Assembly (NCBI RefSeq): GCF_003469205.1 | Contig: NZ_QSIN01000007.1 | Location: 1-64,000, forward strand | Direction: 5' to 3' | DNA: 64,000 nt | Source: Collinsella sp. AM33-4BH | Lineage (GTDB): Bacteria > Actinomycetota > Coriobacteriia > Coriobacteriales > Coriobacteriaceae | Shown here: piece by piece, positions 33,618 through 41,511 of the stretch | Layout of the letters: every line of letters begins with the position of its first letter | Numbering within the stretch: position 1 is the stretch's first letter | Translations under genes and position numbers: made by a program | The notes under the pieces: generated by a model | Told to the model about the DNA's origin: nothing | Databases searched by the model: none | The model's input: the letters and a program-made list of their open reading frames with translations, nothing else

Positions 33618-33905
33618 TCAGCCGGCAGCAAGAAGTTTTTCGCTCAGAGCCGCACGGGCAAACTCACTTGGCGTCATCCCCTCGGCAGCCGCCCGTCGAC
33701 GAATGGCCTCCTTCATTCCCAGAGGAATCTTGACCGACAGCGTTGCCGTCCCCTCACCCGAGAGTGGGGGCCGTCCATGCACGATCCCACCAACGGTGTG
33801 TTCGCCATCCGGAAACTCTCCGCGCTCGTACGACTCGCACCACGCGTCAATCATTTCATCCGTTACAACCTGACCATTAGCGGCCGTATACGTCTTGCCC
33901 ATCAT
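33618..33905 (-). CDS. Putative type II antitoxin (CopG/ribbon-helix-helix type)
   Basis: The 95-residue protein ends in a ribbon-helix-helix-like segment ATLSVKIPLGMKEAIRRRAA followed by EGMTPSEFARAALSEKLLA, a common DNA-binding antitoxin architecture in which the short beta strand TLSVKI contacts the operator. Its start overlaps the stop of the toxin-like gene by ATGA when that gene is read in its restored frame, so the two would be translationally coupled. The first of two tandem ATG codons is used. Confidence 0.75.
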   Translation of the reverse strand: MMGKTYTAANGQVVTDEMIDAWCESYERGEFPDGEHTVGGIVHGRPPLSGEGTATLSVKIPLGMKEAIRRRAAAEGMTPSEFARAALSEKLLAAG

Positions 33906-34167
33906 CGACCCCTTTGCCGAGCCCGTTCAATCTCCTGCCAAAATTTCTTCTGGACTGGAGACAAGGCATGAATGATAAGCCCCCACGGACAAGCTCGACC
34001 GCGACAAGCTCCACGCTTCGTCCGTCTGGGAGCCATCCAATCGCAAGCCATCTCGGCGGCTCGTCCTTCGGCTCGCGACGAATGCACTCAGTAACCGCAA
34101 GCCAAGCGCCAAGCACCTGCTTTTCCGTCAGGTGCTTTTTAGCGTTGGGATGGATCTCAACATCCAT
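33902..34167 (-). pseudogene. Frameshifted BrnT-like toxin gene
   Basis: The start ATG (MDVEIHPNAKKH) has GGAGGAGAAGATGC before it. The first reading frame runs to VAVELVRGG and then turns into low-quality sequence. One base out of frame the protein continues GLIIHALSPVQKKFWQEIER and ends RARQRGR at a TGA overlapping the antitoxin ATG. The switch point is a run of five G residues (33980-33984 on the complement); six would restore one 88-residue frame. The WLAIGWLPDGRSVELVAV segment followed by LIIHALSP resembles BrnT-type RNase toxins. The cause may be a real loss of function, programmed slippage or a sequencing error. Confidence 0.7.
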
Positions 34168-34225
34168 GCATCTTCTCCTCCATCTTACCCAATTTCGTAT
34201 GACGAAAGTCCGCTGTCGCCAATTC

Positions 34226-34585
34226 TTAAGCCGGCACGCGTTGGAGAGCAGGGGTCGAAACAATGATTGAAGGACGCTCTAGTACGGCCCAGGCGCCGGG
34301 GCAGGAGCACATACGCCAGGGACGTACGTTTTCGTAGCATACGAGGACATAGCCACGTGCATCGATAAAGGCGATATCGATGGGATAGGCCATAAAACAC
34401 GTATGGACCGAAGAGCAGCGTGGAAATGCCATGACGAGCGGCAGACCGTTGGCGGCAACCGGACACCGTCCCAGCATGCCGCGCAGGCGCACGGCAAACG
34501 ACTCCGCCACCGCAAACTCGGCCGGCGTCCAGCCCAGCCTATTGAGTGCCCGCGCGTAGGCGATGTAGGACGAGACCGCGGTCAC
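34226..34585 (-). CDS. DUF192-family protein at the end of the tad operon
   Basis: The 119-residue protein shows the DUF192 pattern: AVRLRGMLGR near residue 30, LVMAFPRCSSVHTCFMAYPIDIAFID, then GYVLVCYENVRPWRM and AVLERP. I place the start at a GTG that overlaps the TGA of the upstream TadE-like gene (GTGA) with GGGGGTGG before it. Longer in-frame starts would run inside that gene. DUF192 proteins often accompany tad loci, but their role is unknown. It is the last gene of the operon. Confidence 0.8.
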   Translation of the reverse strand: MTAVSSYIAYARALNRLGWTPAEFAVAESFAVRLRGMLGRCPVAANGLPLVMAFPRCSSVHTCFMAYPIDIAFIDARGYVLVCYENVRPWRMCSCPGAWAVLERPSIIVSTPALQRVPA

Positions 34586-35058
34586 ATGACCACCCCCGGA
34601 CGCCATGGATCGACCGTCACCGCGCGCTCGTGCGACAACGTTGTCGGCGCCCCCAGCGGAACGCCAGCGATGCTGAGAGAAGTCGGCCACGGCTCATAGT
34701 GCATGGTGCAGGTGTAGGTCCTAAACGTACCGGATAGGGAGAGCAGGCCACCATCCGATGCCTCCGCGCCTTGCTCGCTCGACACTTCGATCTGCAAGTC
34801 ATAGCCTTCCATGGCATTCAGAATTTGAGTCCGGACCGTCGCCGAGGCATCGACAGAGCTTTCGTCGCCCTCCCCGCTCGGCGCCACGGCGTGCGCCAAC
34901 ACGATGTCGGGCACCACGCGGTCGAAGCGCGCGACAGCGCTGGCATAGATCATGACGTTGTATACGATGAGTGCCAGCACCAGCAAAACGGGCGTAACCA
35001 CTGTTATCTCCACCGTCGCTTGGGCGCGCTCCTCGCGCAGACGCATGCGGATACTCAT
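34582..35058 (-). CDS. tadE: TadE-like pseudopilin
   Basis: The 158-residue protein has a short basic leader, then RAQATVEITVVTPVLLVLAL: a prepilin-peptidase-like site A12|Q13 with E17 at +5, followed by the single hydrophobic helix of TadE proteins. The rest is extracellular. The ATG overlaps the TAA of the upstream TadG-like gene (TAATG), indicating coupling. Longer upstream in-frame readings lie inside that gene and are unlikely. TadE is a minor pilin needed for Flp pilus assembly. Confidence 0.85.
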   Translation of the reverse strand: MSIRMRLREERAQATVEITVVTPVLLVLALIVYNVMIYASAVARFDRVVPDIVLAHAVAPSGEGDESSVDASATVRTQILNAMEGYDLQIEVSSEQGAEASDGGLLSLSGTFRTYTCTMHYEPWPTSLSIAGVPLGAPTTLSHERAVTVDPWRPGVVM

Positions 35059-37211
35059 TACGACCCACCGCCCAGAGCGCCAACCAGCGTGGCGACATCG
35101 ACGGTGAGCGGGATGGAGCCGCCGCCGGGCAGAGGAATCTCCGCAAGCGTGAACACCGTACCGCTGATGGTGCGTTCGACTTGATATTCCAACGCCTCGC
35201 AAAGCGCCTTGGGATCGGTCACGCCCAACGGAATACTTCGCAGTTTGTCTTGCGCTTGAGAGAGACCAGCAATGTCAGACCCCGGGCTCTTAATGACGTT
35301 GGCGGAATCAGTCAGCACCGGCTTTCGCAGGCGCAAGTCACACGGTTCCAAACCCAGCGCCGCCACGGACGCCGAAACGGTATCGCCGAGCCACGATGCG
35401 ATGGAGCCCAACGCGCCGCTGCCCCCTCCTAGGCCTTTAATCATCTCGTCCATAAGTTCGTCGGCCGAACCTTGGATGTCTCCGTATCCCACAAGCAGCC
35501 GTCCCCAGACATCCATGACGCCGTCGAGTACGCCGGCAACGCCACCCGAGCGTTCCTTCAATGTCGAGAAAAATCGCGAAAGCACGTTGTTTTGCGCCGT
35601 CGCCTCATCGGGCGCCAGCACCGCGGCAGAGATGGCACCGCGATCGCCAAGCCTGACTGCCGTGTTAAACGAAGAGTTGAGCTCATCGGGGCTCGAGATG
35701 GCACCCGAAACCGCAAAGGCAACCACGCCGTTGCGACCGGGCGGAGCGATACGTGGACGCTCGCCCGAAAGCGCTTTGATGGCCTGGTCAAACGCATTGC
35801 TCGCACGGTCGGTCTCGTCTTCGGTCTGACGTTCGAGCTCGAGCTCTTTGTTGCGGCATTCGACGTAGCCTTCCAGGGCGTCTTTGAACTTGTCAAAGTG
35901 ATACTCGAAGCCGTTTTCGATCGATGTAGAAGGAGCGGCGACGGCACCCAGTGTCTTGACTCCAAAATGGCAGCGGTCGCATGCTTCTCTCCCGTCAAAG
36001 TCAGCAACCGATGACAGTCCTCCCGGCGCTCCCTTTTTATAGTTTGGGCAGCCAGTTCCATAATGGATGTACGTCTTGCCGTCATTGCTGCTCGTCGGCC
36101 ACGCGGCATCGGTATAAAGATCGCTCGCCCTGGCCTCGTCCGCGTTGCGCGGCAGCAGCGGCAGGTCCGCGACGACGCTCGTGCCGTCGTCCACGATGGA
36201 GGCTCGCCCGAGCTCTTCACCGGCATACCGATAGAACGCCTTTCGAGCGGCAGACTCCGCCTGCATCTCGACACCGCTTCCAAGCGGCTTTTCGTTAGCA
36301 AGGCGCTGACGGTAATATGTTCTCGCTCGGTCAAGCGCCACCTGGGGCTCCCACGTGACGCTCGATGCGTAATGTGGGTTGAGCTCGCCCGGCAGCGACG
36401 CCAGCTTCTTCGCGCGCTCCCACATGCACGAACGGCCACCAATCGTGCCCTTGTCCGACCCGCCGCAGTCCGCAAGCCAGGCGCGCTCTTTTGCTTTCGC
36501 CGTATCCTCAGAAGCCTCCTTCAACTTTTTGGCTGCGAGCTCTAAATCATCTGACGCATCTTTAATGGCATCGGTCGAGATCTCGGAACCCTCGAGCGCA
36601 ACAAAATCAGACTCGGATGTCCTGGGCACGGCAAGCGCCGTACCGGTATAGGTCACACTATCGGTATCCTGCGCCGACACCGCCTGCGTGGCACGCGCGG
36701 CGATCAGATACGGCAGAGCCGTCTCGATTTTCTGTAAGCCTTCCGATGCGCTTTTTGCAAACTTGTTGCGCGTTTTAATGATCTCAATCCCGGTGTCGAC
36801 CATATTGCCGGCAACTGGTTCGGCACCCGGGATGAGGATGGCGACCAGGCCCGTCCCGATCGTGGCAAACCCCGCCAGCCCCAGACTCAAGATGCTCGCA
36901 TCAACCACCGTGGCAGCCGTGTGATAGGACGACACTACGTTGGCACCCGCCAGCGCGCCGCTATCGGCCGCCACCTGGGTATCCCCGGCACGCGACATGC
37001 TCCATATCGCCGCCGTCGACGAAAACAGCAGCGTGAGCACCACCAAGATGACCACCGCAGAGGAGAGCGTGGTGTAGGCACCGTCTTCGATAAACAGATC
37101 GACACCGGCTCGACCCATAAAGCCGCCTCGCTTGCGATGGCAGCTCGGACGGCACGTCAAAACGCGTCTAGACCAGAAACGCTTAATCCCATGTAGCAAT
37201 CCACGAATCAT
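35058..37211 (-). CDS. TadG-like pilus assembly protein
   Basis: The 717-residue protein has one N-terminal membrane helix (about residues 47-67) followed by AGDTQVAADSGALAGANVV, the hallmark of TadG-type proteins, and a second hydrophobic stretch (about 85-110). The large extracytoplasmic part is helical and Ala/Glu rich (about 170-270) and includes a cysteine pair CDRCHFGVKT that may form a disulphide. GGAGGGAGACT precedes the ATG chosen, which lies within the end of the upstream TadE gene (29-bp overlap). No von Willebrand domain is obvious, unlike some TadG proteins. Confidence 0.8.
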   Translation of the reverse strand: MIRGLLHGIKRFWSRRVLTCRPSCHRKRGGFMGRAGVDLFIEDGAYTTLSSAVVILVVLTLLFSSTAAIWSMSRAGDTQVAADSGALAGANVVSSYHTAATVVDASILSLGLAGFATIGTGLVAILIPGAEPVAGNMVDTGIEIIKTRNKFAKSASEGLQKIETALPYLIAARATQAVSAQDTDSVTYTGTALAVPRTSESDFVALEGSEISTDAIKDASDDLELAAKKLKEASEDTAKAKERAWLADCGGSDKGTIGGRSCMWERAKKLASLPGELNPHYASSVTWEPQVALDRARTYYRQRLANEKPLGSGVEMQAESAARKAFYRYAGEELGRASIVDDGTSVVADLPLLPRNADEARASDLYTDAAWPTSSNDGKTYIHYGTGCPNYKKGAPGGLSSVADFDGREACDRCHFGVKTLGAVAAPSTSIENGFEYHFDKFKDALEGYVECRNKELELERQTEDETDRASNAFDQAIKALSGERPRIAPPGRNGVVAFAVSGAISSPDELNSSFNTAVRLGDRGAISAAVLAPDEATAQNNVLSRFFSTLKERSGGVAGVLDGVMDVWGRLLVGYGDIQGSADELMDEMIKGLGGGSGALGSIASWLGDTVSASVAALGLEPCDLRLRKPVLTDSANVIKSPGSDIAGLSQAQDKLRSIPLGVTDPKALCEALEYQVERTISGTVFTLAEIPLPGGGSIPLTVDVATLVGALGGGS

Positions 37212-37719
37212 AGTCTCCCTCCAGCCATTCGGGACGCGATTGATACGAGACATCGACTTTGAGCTCAACGTAGCCGCCCTCGGCGGTACCACCCATAGCC
37301 TGCGCAAACGCACCGATCACAGGCAACGGCTTGACCTCGCCGGAAACGGACACGGACGAGACGCTACCCGCATCTGCCCGGCCAAGCTCGATATCCCACG
37401 ACAACGGCCCGCCGGCATGAAAGATCGAAACGTTGGGCACTGCGGCAAGCCGGCGGCGGGTAAACTCCTTAAGATCGTCGTCCTCCGCCGTCGTCGTGGT
37501 CATGAGCCGCGCGGTCTCGGCGGCGGCAGACTCCATGACCGCGCGCGTATAGAGCAGGCACACCGGTTGCAGTGCGAGAAGGATGAGCGTCAGAAACGTC
37601 GGCAGCAAAAAAGCGGCCTCGACCGTTGACTGCGCCCGGTCCTCACGCGCGATATCAATACAACGCGATGTCCTTAGCGCCCGCAGCGGCGTCGATAACC
37701 GATGTCGAGGCAACGCCAT
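37183..37719 (-). CDS. tadE: TadE-like pseudopilin
   Basis: The 178-residue protein carries EDRAQSTVEAAFLLPTFLTL: a cleavage-type site A29|Q30 with E34 at +5, then one hydrophobic helix and an extracytoplasmic domain of about 125 residues with many Thr and Ser. I use the ATG reading MALPRHRL, which overlaps the end of the 72-residue pilin-like gene by 65 bp; the ribosome binding site is weak, so the exact start is uncertain. The longer reading upstream would cover that whole gene and is rejected. Confidence 0.8.
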   Translation of the reverse strand: MALPRHRLSTPLRALRTSRCIDIAREDRAQSTVEAAFLLPTFLTLILLALQPVCLLYTRAVMESAAAETARLMTTTTAEDDDLKEFTRRRLAAVPNVSIFHAGGPLSWDIELGRADAGSVSSVSVSGEVKPLPVIGAFAQAMGGTAEGGYVELKVDVSYQSRPEWLEGDYDSWIATWD

Positions 37720-37873
37720 GGGATGCCGCCCGCTCAACCAGCGCCGCCAAGCGCCCATCGGTGCCAGCGCGCCAAAGCCCCGCGATCGCCAGCACGATCG
37801 ATAACAGCGCCACCGTGACGATGGCGTATTCCACAGTCGCTTGGGCAACCTCTTCACGCAGAACGCCATGCAT
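37655..37873 (-). CDS. Small pilin-like protein of the tad operon
   Basis: The 72-residue protein has a nine-residue charged leader, then VAQATVEYAIVTVALLSIVLAI with site A10|Q11 and E15 at +5, Y at +6, and a hydrophobic helix as in Flp-type pilins. The remaining 40 residues are mostly Ala, Gly and charged. It may be a minor pilin or a second structural pilin. It begins one base after the stop of the preceding gene and overlaps the TadE gene that follows. Confidence 0.8.
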   Translation of the reverse strand: MHGVLREEVAQATVEYAIVTVALLSIVLAIAGLWRAGTDGRLAALVERAASHGVASTSVIDAAAGAKDIALY

Positions 37874-37874
37874 T

Positions 37875-38438
37875 TCACGATCCCTCCTTTGAGCTTATTG
37901 TTTGCGGGACCAGGCGCACGGCGCGCAGACGACACGAAGCATCGCCAGTATCCGCGGCAACCGTCACCATATCGACCCAGCCGCGTCCGTCACGCACGAT
38001 AGCGCCCCACACGTTTCCCTTGATGTCGAGATAGCCGCTCAGAGCAAGTTGTGCCGTGGGTACCTCGCGATAGGCACGCAGCATATCCTCCGCCGCTTCG
38101 GTCATCGGTCGGTCCTCGGACCATGCAAGCCGGACCGCAATCGCGTTGCCCTCAGGCGAATCCGTCGCAGTGCCAGACCGCTTGTCGAGCGTCCGCAGAA
38201 AGGTTTGCGCCGTGATAGCGACATCCGAATCGTCCGCATCTCGCATCTCATCTTCTTGAGACGCCACCGCCGAATCTGAGCCCAAATCGGAGGCGGTCCC
38301 AGGACGCTGCTGCCGCGCGACGTTAAGCCCCCAAAGCACCGCCGCTATCGCCACGGTCAGGCAAGCAAACACCAGCAGCACCCCGATGGGACGCTCGCCC
38401 TCTACAGGCTGTTGATGCCCTCGCTGATAGCGTTCCAT
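37875..38438 (-). CDS. Membrane-anchored protein of unknown function in the tad operon
   Basis: The 187-residue protein has an N-terminal anchor (about residues 18-42, PIGVLLVFACLTVAIAAVLW) and a hydrophilic extracytoplasmic domain containing GYLDIKGNVWGAIVRDGRGW, probably beta-rich. I do not recognise the family. Its reading frame begins inside the Flp pilin gene (37-bp overlap); an internal GTG near residue 19 is an alternative start. Its position between the major pilin and minor pilin genes suggests a role in pilus assembly or anchoring. Confidence 0.7.
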   Translation of the reverse strand: MERYQRGHQQPVEGERPIGVLLVFACLTVAIAAVLWGLNVARQQRPGTASDLGSDSAVASQEDEMRDADDSDVAITAQTFLRTLDKRSGTATDSPEGNAIAVRLAWSEDRPMTEAAEDMLRAYREVPTAQLALSGYLDIKGNVWGAIVRDGRGWVDMVTVAADTGDASCRLRAVRLVPQTISSKEGS

Positions 38439-38635
38439 AGATCTTGGACCTTGCCCTTAAATGCGACGATGGCGATAATCGCGATCACCACGAGCACGCC
38501 GACCAAGATGGCATACTCGGTGGTACCCTGTGCACTCTCCTCCTGCAATAGTTCCTTGGCGCGCTGACGAACATGTGCCGCCCGGCAAAACGCCCAGCCC
38601 TGGACCTTGCCAGCAGCGTCAGTCATCGTGTTCAT
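38402..38635 (-). CDS. flp: Flp-type major pilin
   Basis: The 77-residue prepilin has a long basic leader (about 35 residues) and then SAQGTTEYAILVGVLVVIAI, with the class III-type processing site A35|Q36, E40 at +5 and Y41 at +6, followed by a hydrophobic helix and a short polar end VQDLWNAISEGINSL. After cleavage the mature pilin would be about 42 residues, normal for Flp pilins. GGGAGGAATAC lies before the ATG. It would polymerise into a thin adhesive pilus. Confidence 0.9.
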   Translation of the reverse strand: MNTMTDAAGKVQGWAFCRAAHVRQRAKELLQEESAQGTTEYAILVGVLVVIAIIAIVAFKGKVQDLWNAISEGINSL

Positions 38636-38645
38636 GTATTCCTCC

Positions 38646-39287
38646 CTACATCATCCCGCCTGCTCCCAGCAGCGGGCCCAATATGGACAGAAGCAACGCC
38701 GGCAAGATGAGCGTGCCGGTGGGAATCAGCAGCTTGACGGGCGCACGTTCGATCTCGCGCTCGACCGCGGCGCGATGAGCCGCACGGATCTCGCGACTTT
38801 GAGCGGCCAGCGTCTCGGCAAGTGGGGCACCCAGGGCGAGCGCCTGCCCCACCGTGATGGCAAAGGTCTCGAGCGCTCGCACGTCCAGGTCGCGCGCGGC
38901 GGCCAACAACTCGTCCTCACGCGTGCCCACGCCCACCTGCCACGCCATGCAGGCGCGCTCAAGGCGAAGAGCCAGCACTGACCGGCGGTTGGCGCAGAAA
39001 ATCTCAAGCGCCGCATCAAACGAAAGACCGGCCGAAAGACCCAAGCGCACAACATCGATCATCTCGGACACTTCGCCGAGCGACACTCGCGCCGGGCCGC
39101 CCGCTCCAACCGCGCCCTTCACTCGCGCGGTCAGAGCATCGACCACCGAGCAACCCGCAGCAGCGACCAGCACCGCCTCGCGCTTGCAGGCCCCTGCGAT
39201 CTTGCGCGCATCCACCCGATCCAAACCCGTCGCGACAAATACACTCAGGGCGCACAGGCAAGCCGCAACTGCAACCAGGGCGCTCAT
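38646..39287 (-). CDS. tadC: TadC-like inner membrane platform protein
   Basis: The 213-residue protein is a type II secretion F-family protein with hydrophobic helices near residues 2-22 and about 185-210 and the T2SF segment SAGLSFDAALEIFC with LETFAITVGQALALGAPLAETL. The start overlaps the tadB stop by ATGA, with GGTGGAGCT before it. Together with TadB it forms the membrane platform driven by the TadA ATPase. Confidence 0.88.
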   Translation of the reverse strand: MSALVAVAACLCALSVFVATGLDRVDARKIAGACKREAVLVAAAGCSVVDALTARVKGAVGAGGPARVSLGEVSEMIDVVRLGLSAGLSFDAALEIFCANRRSVLALRLERACMAWQVGVGTREDELLAAARDLDVRALETFAITVGQALALGAPLAETLAAQSREIRAAHRAAVEREIERAPVKLLIPTGTLILPALLLSILGPLLGAGGMM

Positions 39288-40210
39288 AGCTCCACCCTCA
39301 TAATGCGCCGGATAACCACCAGGGCAACGGCGTTGAGGGCAAGACCCAGCACCACAGCGCCCGCGCCGGCAGGCGTCGCAAGACCGCGACGAAAATCTGC
39401 CGAAAGCAGCGCCAACACCGCGCACATGCCCGCCGGCATCGCCGCGACCATATGCGCAGACATGCGAGCCTGCGACGTCTTAACATCCAGGCGGCGCTTG
39501 AGCTCAATGCGCTCCCCCACCATGCTCGATGCCTCGGACAGTAAGTCGGCAAGCGGAGCGCCGGTGCGCTGAGACACCTTAAGCGCCAAGGTCACAAGCG
39601 AAAGACCGGGGGCGTCGATACGCACGAGCAAGTCATCGAGCGCGTCGGTCGCCGAGATGCCGCAATCGATCGCCGCCGCCACCCGCAAAAACTCGTTATG
39701 CACTGGCTCTTGCGCATGAGCGCCCACAAAGCGCATGCCCTGGGCCAGCGAATGTCCCGAGGCAAGCGACATGGAAAGTGCGGTAAACGCCTCGGGCATT
39801 GCCTCTTCTGCATCGTGTTGCTCGCGCCGGCTCTCAAAGCCATCCCGAGCGGCACCAACGGCAAACGGAGCAACAAGTCCCAAGGCAAATCCGAGGGGCG
39901 ATAACGACACCATCGTTAGTAAAACGCAGCAGACACCGCTCGATAGCAGCAGAAACGCCAAACGTCCCGAAGCATCTTCGATCACGAGGCCAAGGCGATG
40001 CGCCGGAGCCAGCGATGCCCACGAACGGGCGATCTTTTTCAGCAGATCGTTTTCCACCAGCTCACGCGGCAGCTTCTCTGCCACCGTCTCGAGCGCCTGA
40101 CGTGCCAGCTCCGCCGGCGGTACCTGCGGCACACGAGGTTCCGCCCCGCACGCCGTCGCGACAGAAAGCCCTGCCAAGCCCCCTACGACGAGGGGCACAG
40201 TGATCTCCAT
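39284..40210 (-). CDS. tadB: TadB-like inner membrane platform protein
   Basis: The 308-residue protein has the T2SF core ALSMSLASGHSLAQGMRFVG and LALKVSQRTGAPLADLLSEAS with hydrophobic segments near residues 5-22, 85-115, 250-270 and 280-300. It is the second platform subunit of the Flp pilus machine. The start lies within the end of the ATPase gene (28-bp overlap), with GAGGTGGACGA before the ATG. Confidence 0.88.
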   Translation of the reverse strand: MEITVPLVVGGLAGLSVATACGAEPRVPQVPPAELARQALETVAEKLPRELVENDLLKKIARSWASLAPAHRLGLVIEDASGRLAFLLLSSGVCCVLLTMVSLSPLGFALGLVAPFAVGAARDGFESRREQHDAEEAMPEAFTALSMSLASGHSLAQGMRFVGAHAQEPVHNEFLRVAAAIDCGISATDALDDLLVRIDAPGLSLVTLALKVSQRTGAPLADLLSEASSMVGERIELKRRLDVKTSQARMSAHMVAAMPAGMCAVLALLSADFRRGLATPAGAGAVVLGLALNAVALVVIRRIMRVEL

Positions 40211-41511
40211 TCGTCCACCTCCTCTTGTGTGAGCGTCCCCGACCGCAGGCCTTCTGCGATAAACGGCGGCTCGCGGTCAAGCGTCCAGGTGCGCTCGGCG
40301 GCATCGAACGTCACATAGCGCTCGAGCTCTACGCCGCCCGATGCGGCGCGTCGCACCCCCGAATACGAGGAGACGAAGCGCCTGCCATCGGCGTGGCGCT
40401 CGGACATCACGATACCGTCGAGCGCCATGGCAATCTGCTCCTCGATGAGCTCACTCGGCAGGTCGATGCCATAACGCGCAAGCAACGTCAGACGCACCAC
40501 GGTCTCCTGTTCTGAACCCGCATGAAGTGTGGTGAGCGACCCGTCGTGGCCCGTGTTCATGGCCTGCAACATGTCGCAGCACTCGGCACCGCGCACCTCG
40601 CCCACCACGATGCGGTCGGGGCGCATGCGCAGGGCATTAGTTACCAGGTCGCGGATCGTCACCGCGCCTTCACCCTCAATTGAAGCCTCGCGCGCCTCTA
40701 GGCGCACCACGTGCGGATGATGCGCAAACTTGAGCTCGGCAGAGTCCTCGATCGTCACGATGCGCTCGCCGGTGGAAATCTCACATGACAACGCGTTGAG
40801 CAGGGTGGTCTTACCAGATCCCGTGCCTCCCGCAACCGCCAGGTCCTGTCGCAGCGACACCGCGCACGACAGCAGCTGCGCATACCAAAGCGGCAGCGAC
40901 CCCAGCCCCACAAGCTCGTCCAGCGAGCAGATACGGTCCGAGAACTTTCGGATGGTGAGAATCGGTCCGTCAATCGCCACAGGCGGAATCACCGCGTTGA
41001 CGCGATAGCCCGTTTTGAGGCGGGCGTTGACGATGGGGCTGCGCTCGTCGATACGGCGGCCAAGTGGCGAGATGATGCGGTCGATAAGCACACGGATCTG
41101 TTCATCATCCTCAAACGCATGCTCGATGGGGTACAAGACGCCGCCGCGTTCAAAGAAAGCCGAGCGGCAGCCGTTGATCATGATCTCGGTAACGGTGTCG
41201 TCCTCGATGAGCGGCTGCAACGGCCCCAAGCCCACCACGTCATCCAAAATCTCGTCGATGATGGTTTCGCGCTCGGGCGTCGCGAGATCGGTCGGCTCCT
41301 CAACATTGAGCGCCGCCTCCACCGCGGGACGCAATTCCGAGCGGGCAAGTGCCGGGTCGATATAGGCGCTGATACGCGCCACTTCGTCGTAACCCATGCG
41401 GTCCATCACGGCGCGCTTGGTGCGTCGTTTCACGGCGCGGCGACGCCCCGCATCTACAGGCGCTGCCGCCGCCGCAGCGCCGGCAGCCTTAATCCTCGTC
41501 TGCAGGCTCAT
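40183..41511 (-). CDS. cpaF: CpaF/TadA secretion ATPase
   Basis: The 442-residue hexameric ATPase powers Flp pilus assembly on the cytoplasmic face. It shows Walker A GGTGSGKT (228-235), an Asp-box region [11 protein letters not shown], and the CpaF-typical [14 protein letters not shown] and [28 protein letters not shown] split across two lines of conserved sequence. The N-terminal 40 residues are basic and Ala-rich. Its ATG overlaps the stop of the CpaE-like gene by ATGA. Confidence 0.94.
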   Translation of the reverse strand: MSLQTRIKAAGAAAAAAPVDAGRRRAVKRRTKRAVMDRMGYDEVARISAYIDPALARSELRPAVEAALNVEEPTDLATPERETIIDEILDDVVGLGPLQPLIEDDTVTEIMINGCRSAFFERGGVLYPIEHAFEDDEQIRVLIDRIISPLGRRIDERSPIVNARLKTGYRVNAVIPPVAIDGPILTIRKFSDRICSLDELVGLGSLPLWYAQLLSCAVSLRQDLAVAGGTGSGKTTLLNALSCEISTGERIVTIEDSAELKFAHHPHVVRLEAREASIEGEGAVTIRDLVTNALRMRPDRIVVGEVRGAECCDMLQAMNTGHDGSLTTLHAGSEQETVVRLTLLARYGIDLPSELIEEQIAMALDGIVMSERHADGRRFVSSYSGVRRAASGGVELERYVTFDAAERTWTLDREPPFIAEGLRSGTLTQEEVDEWRSLCPSS

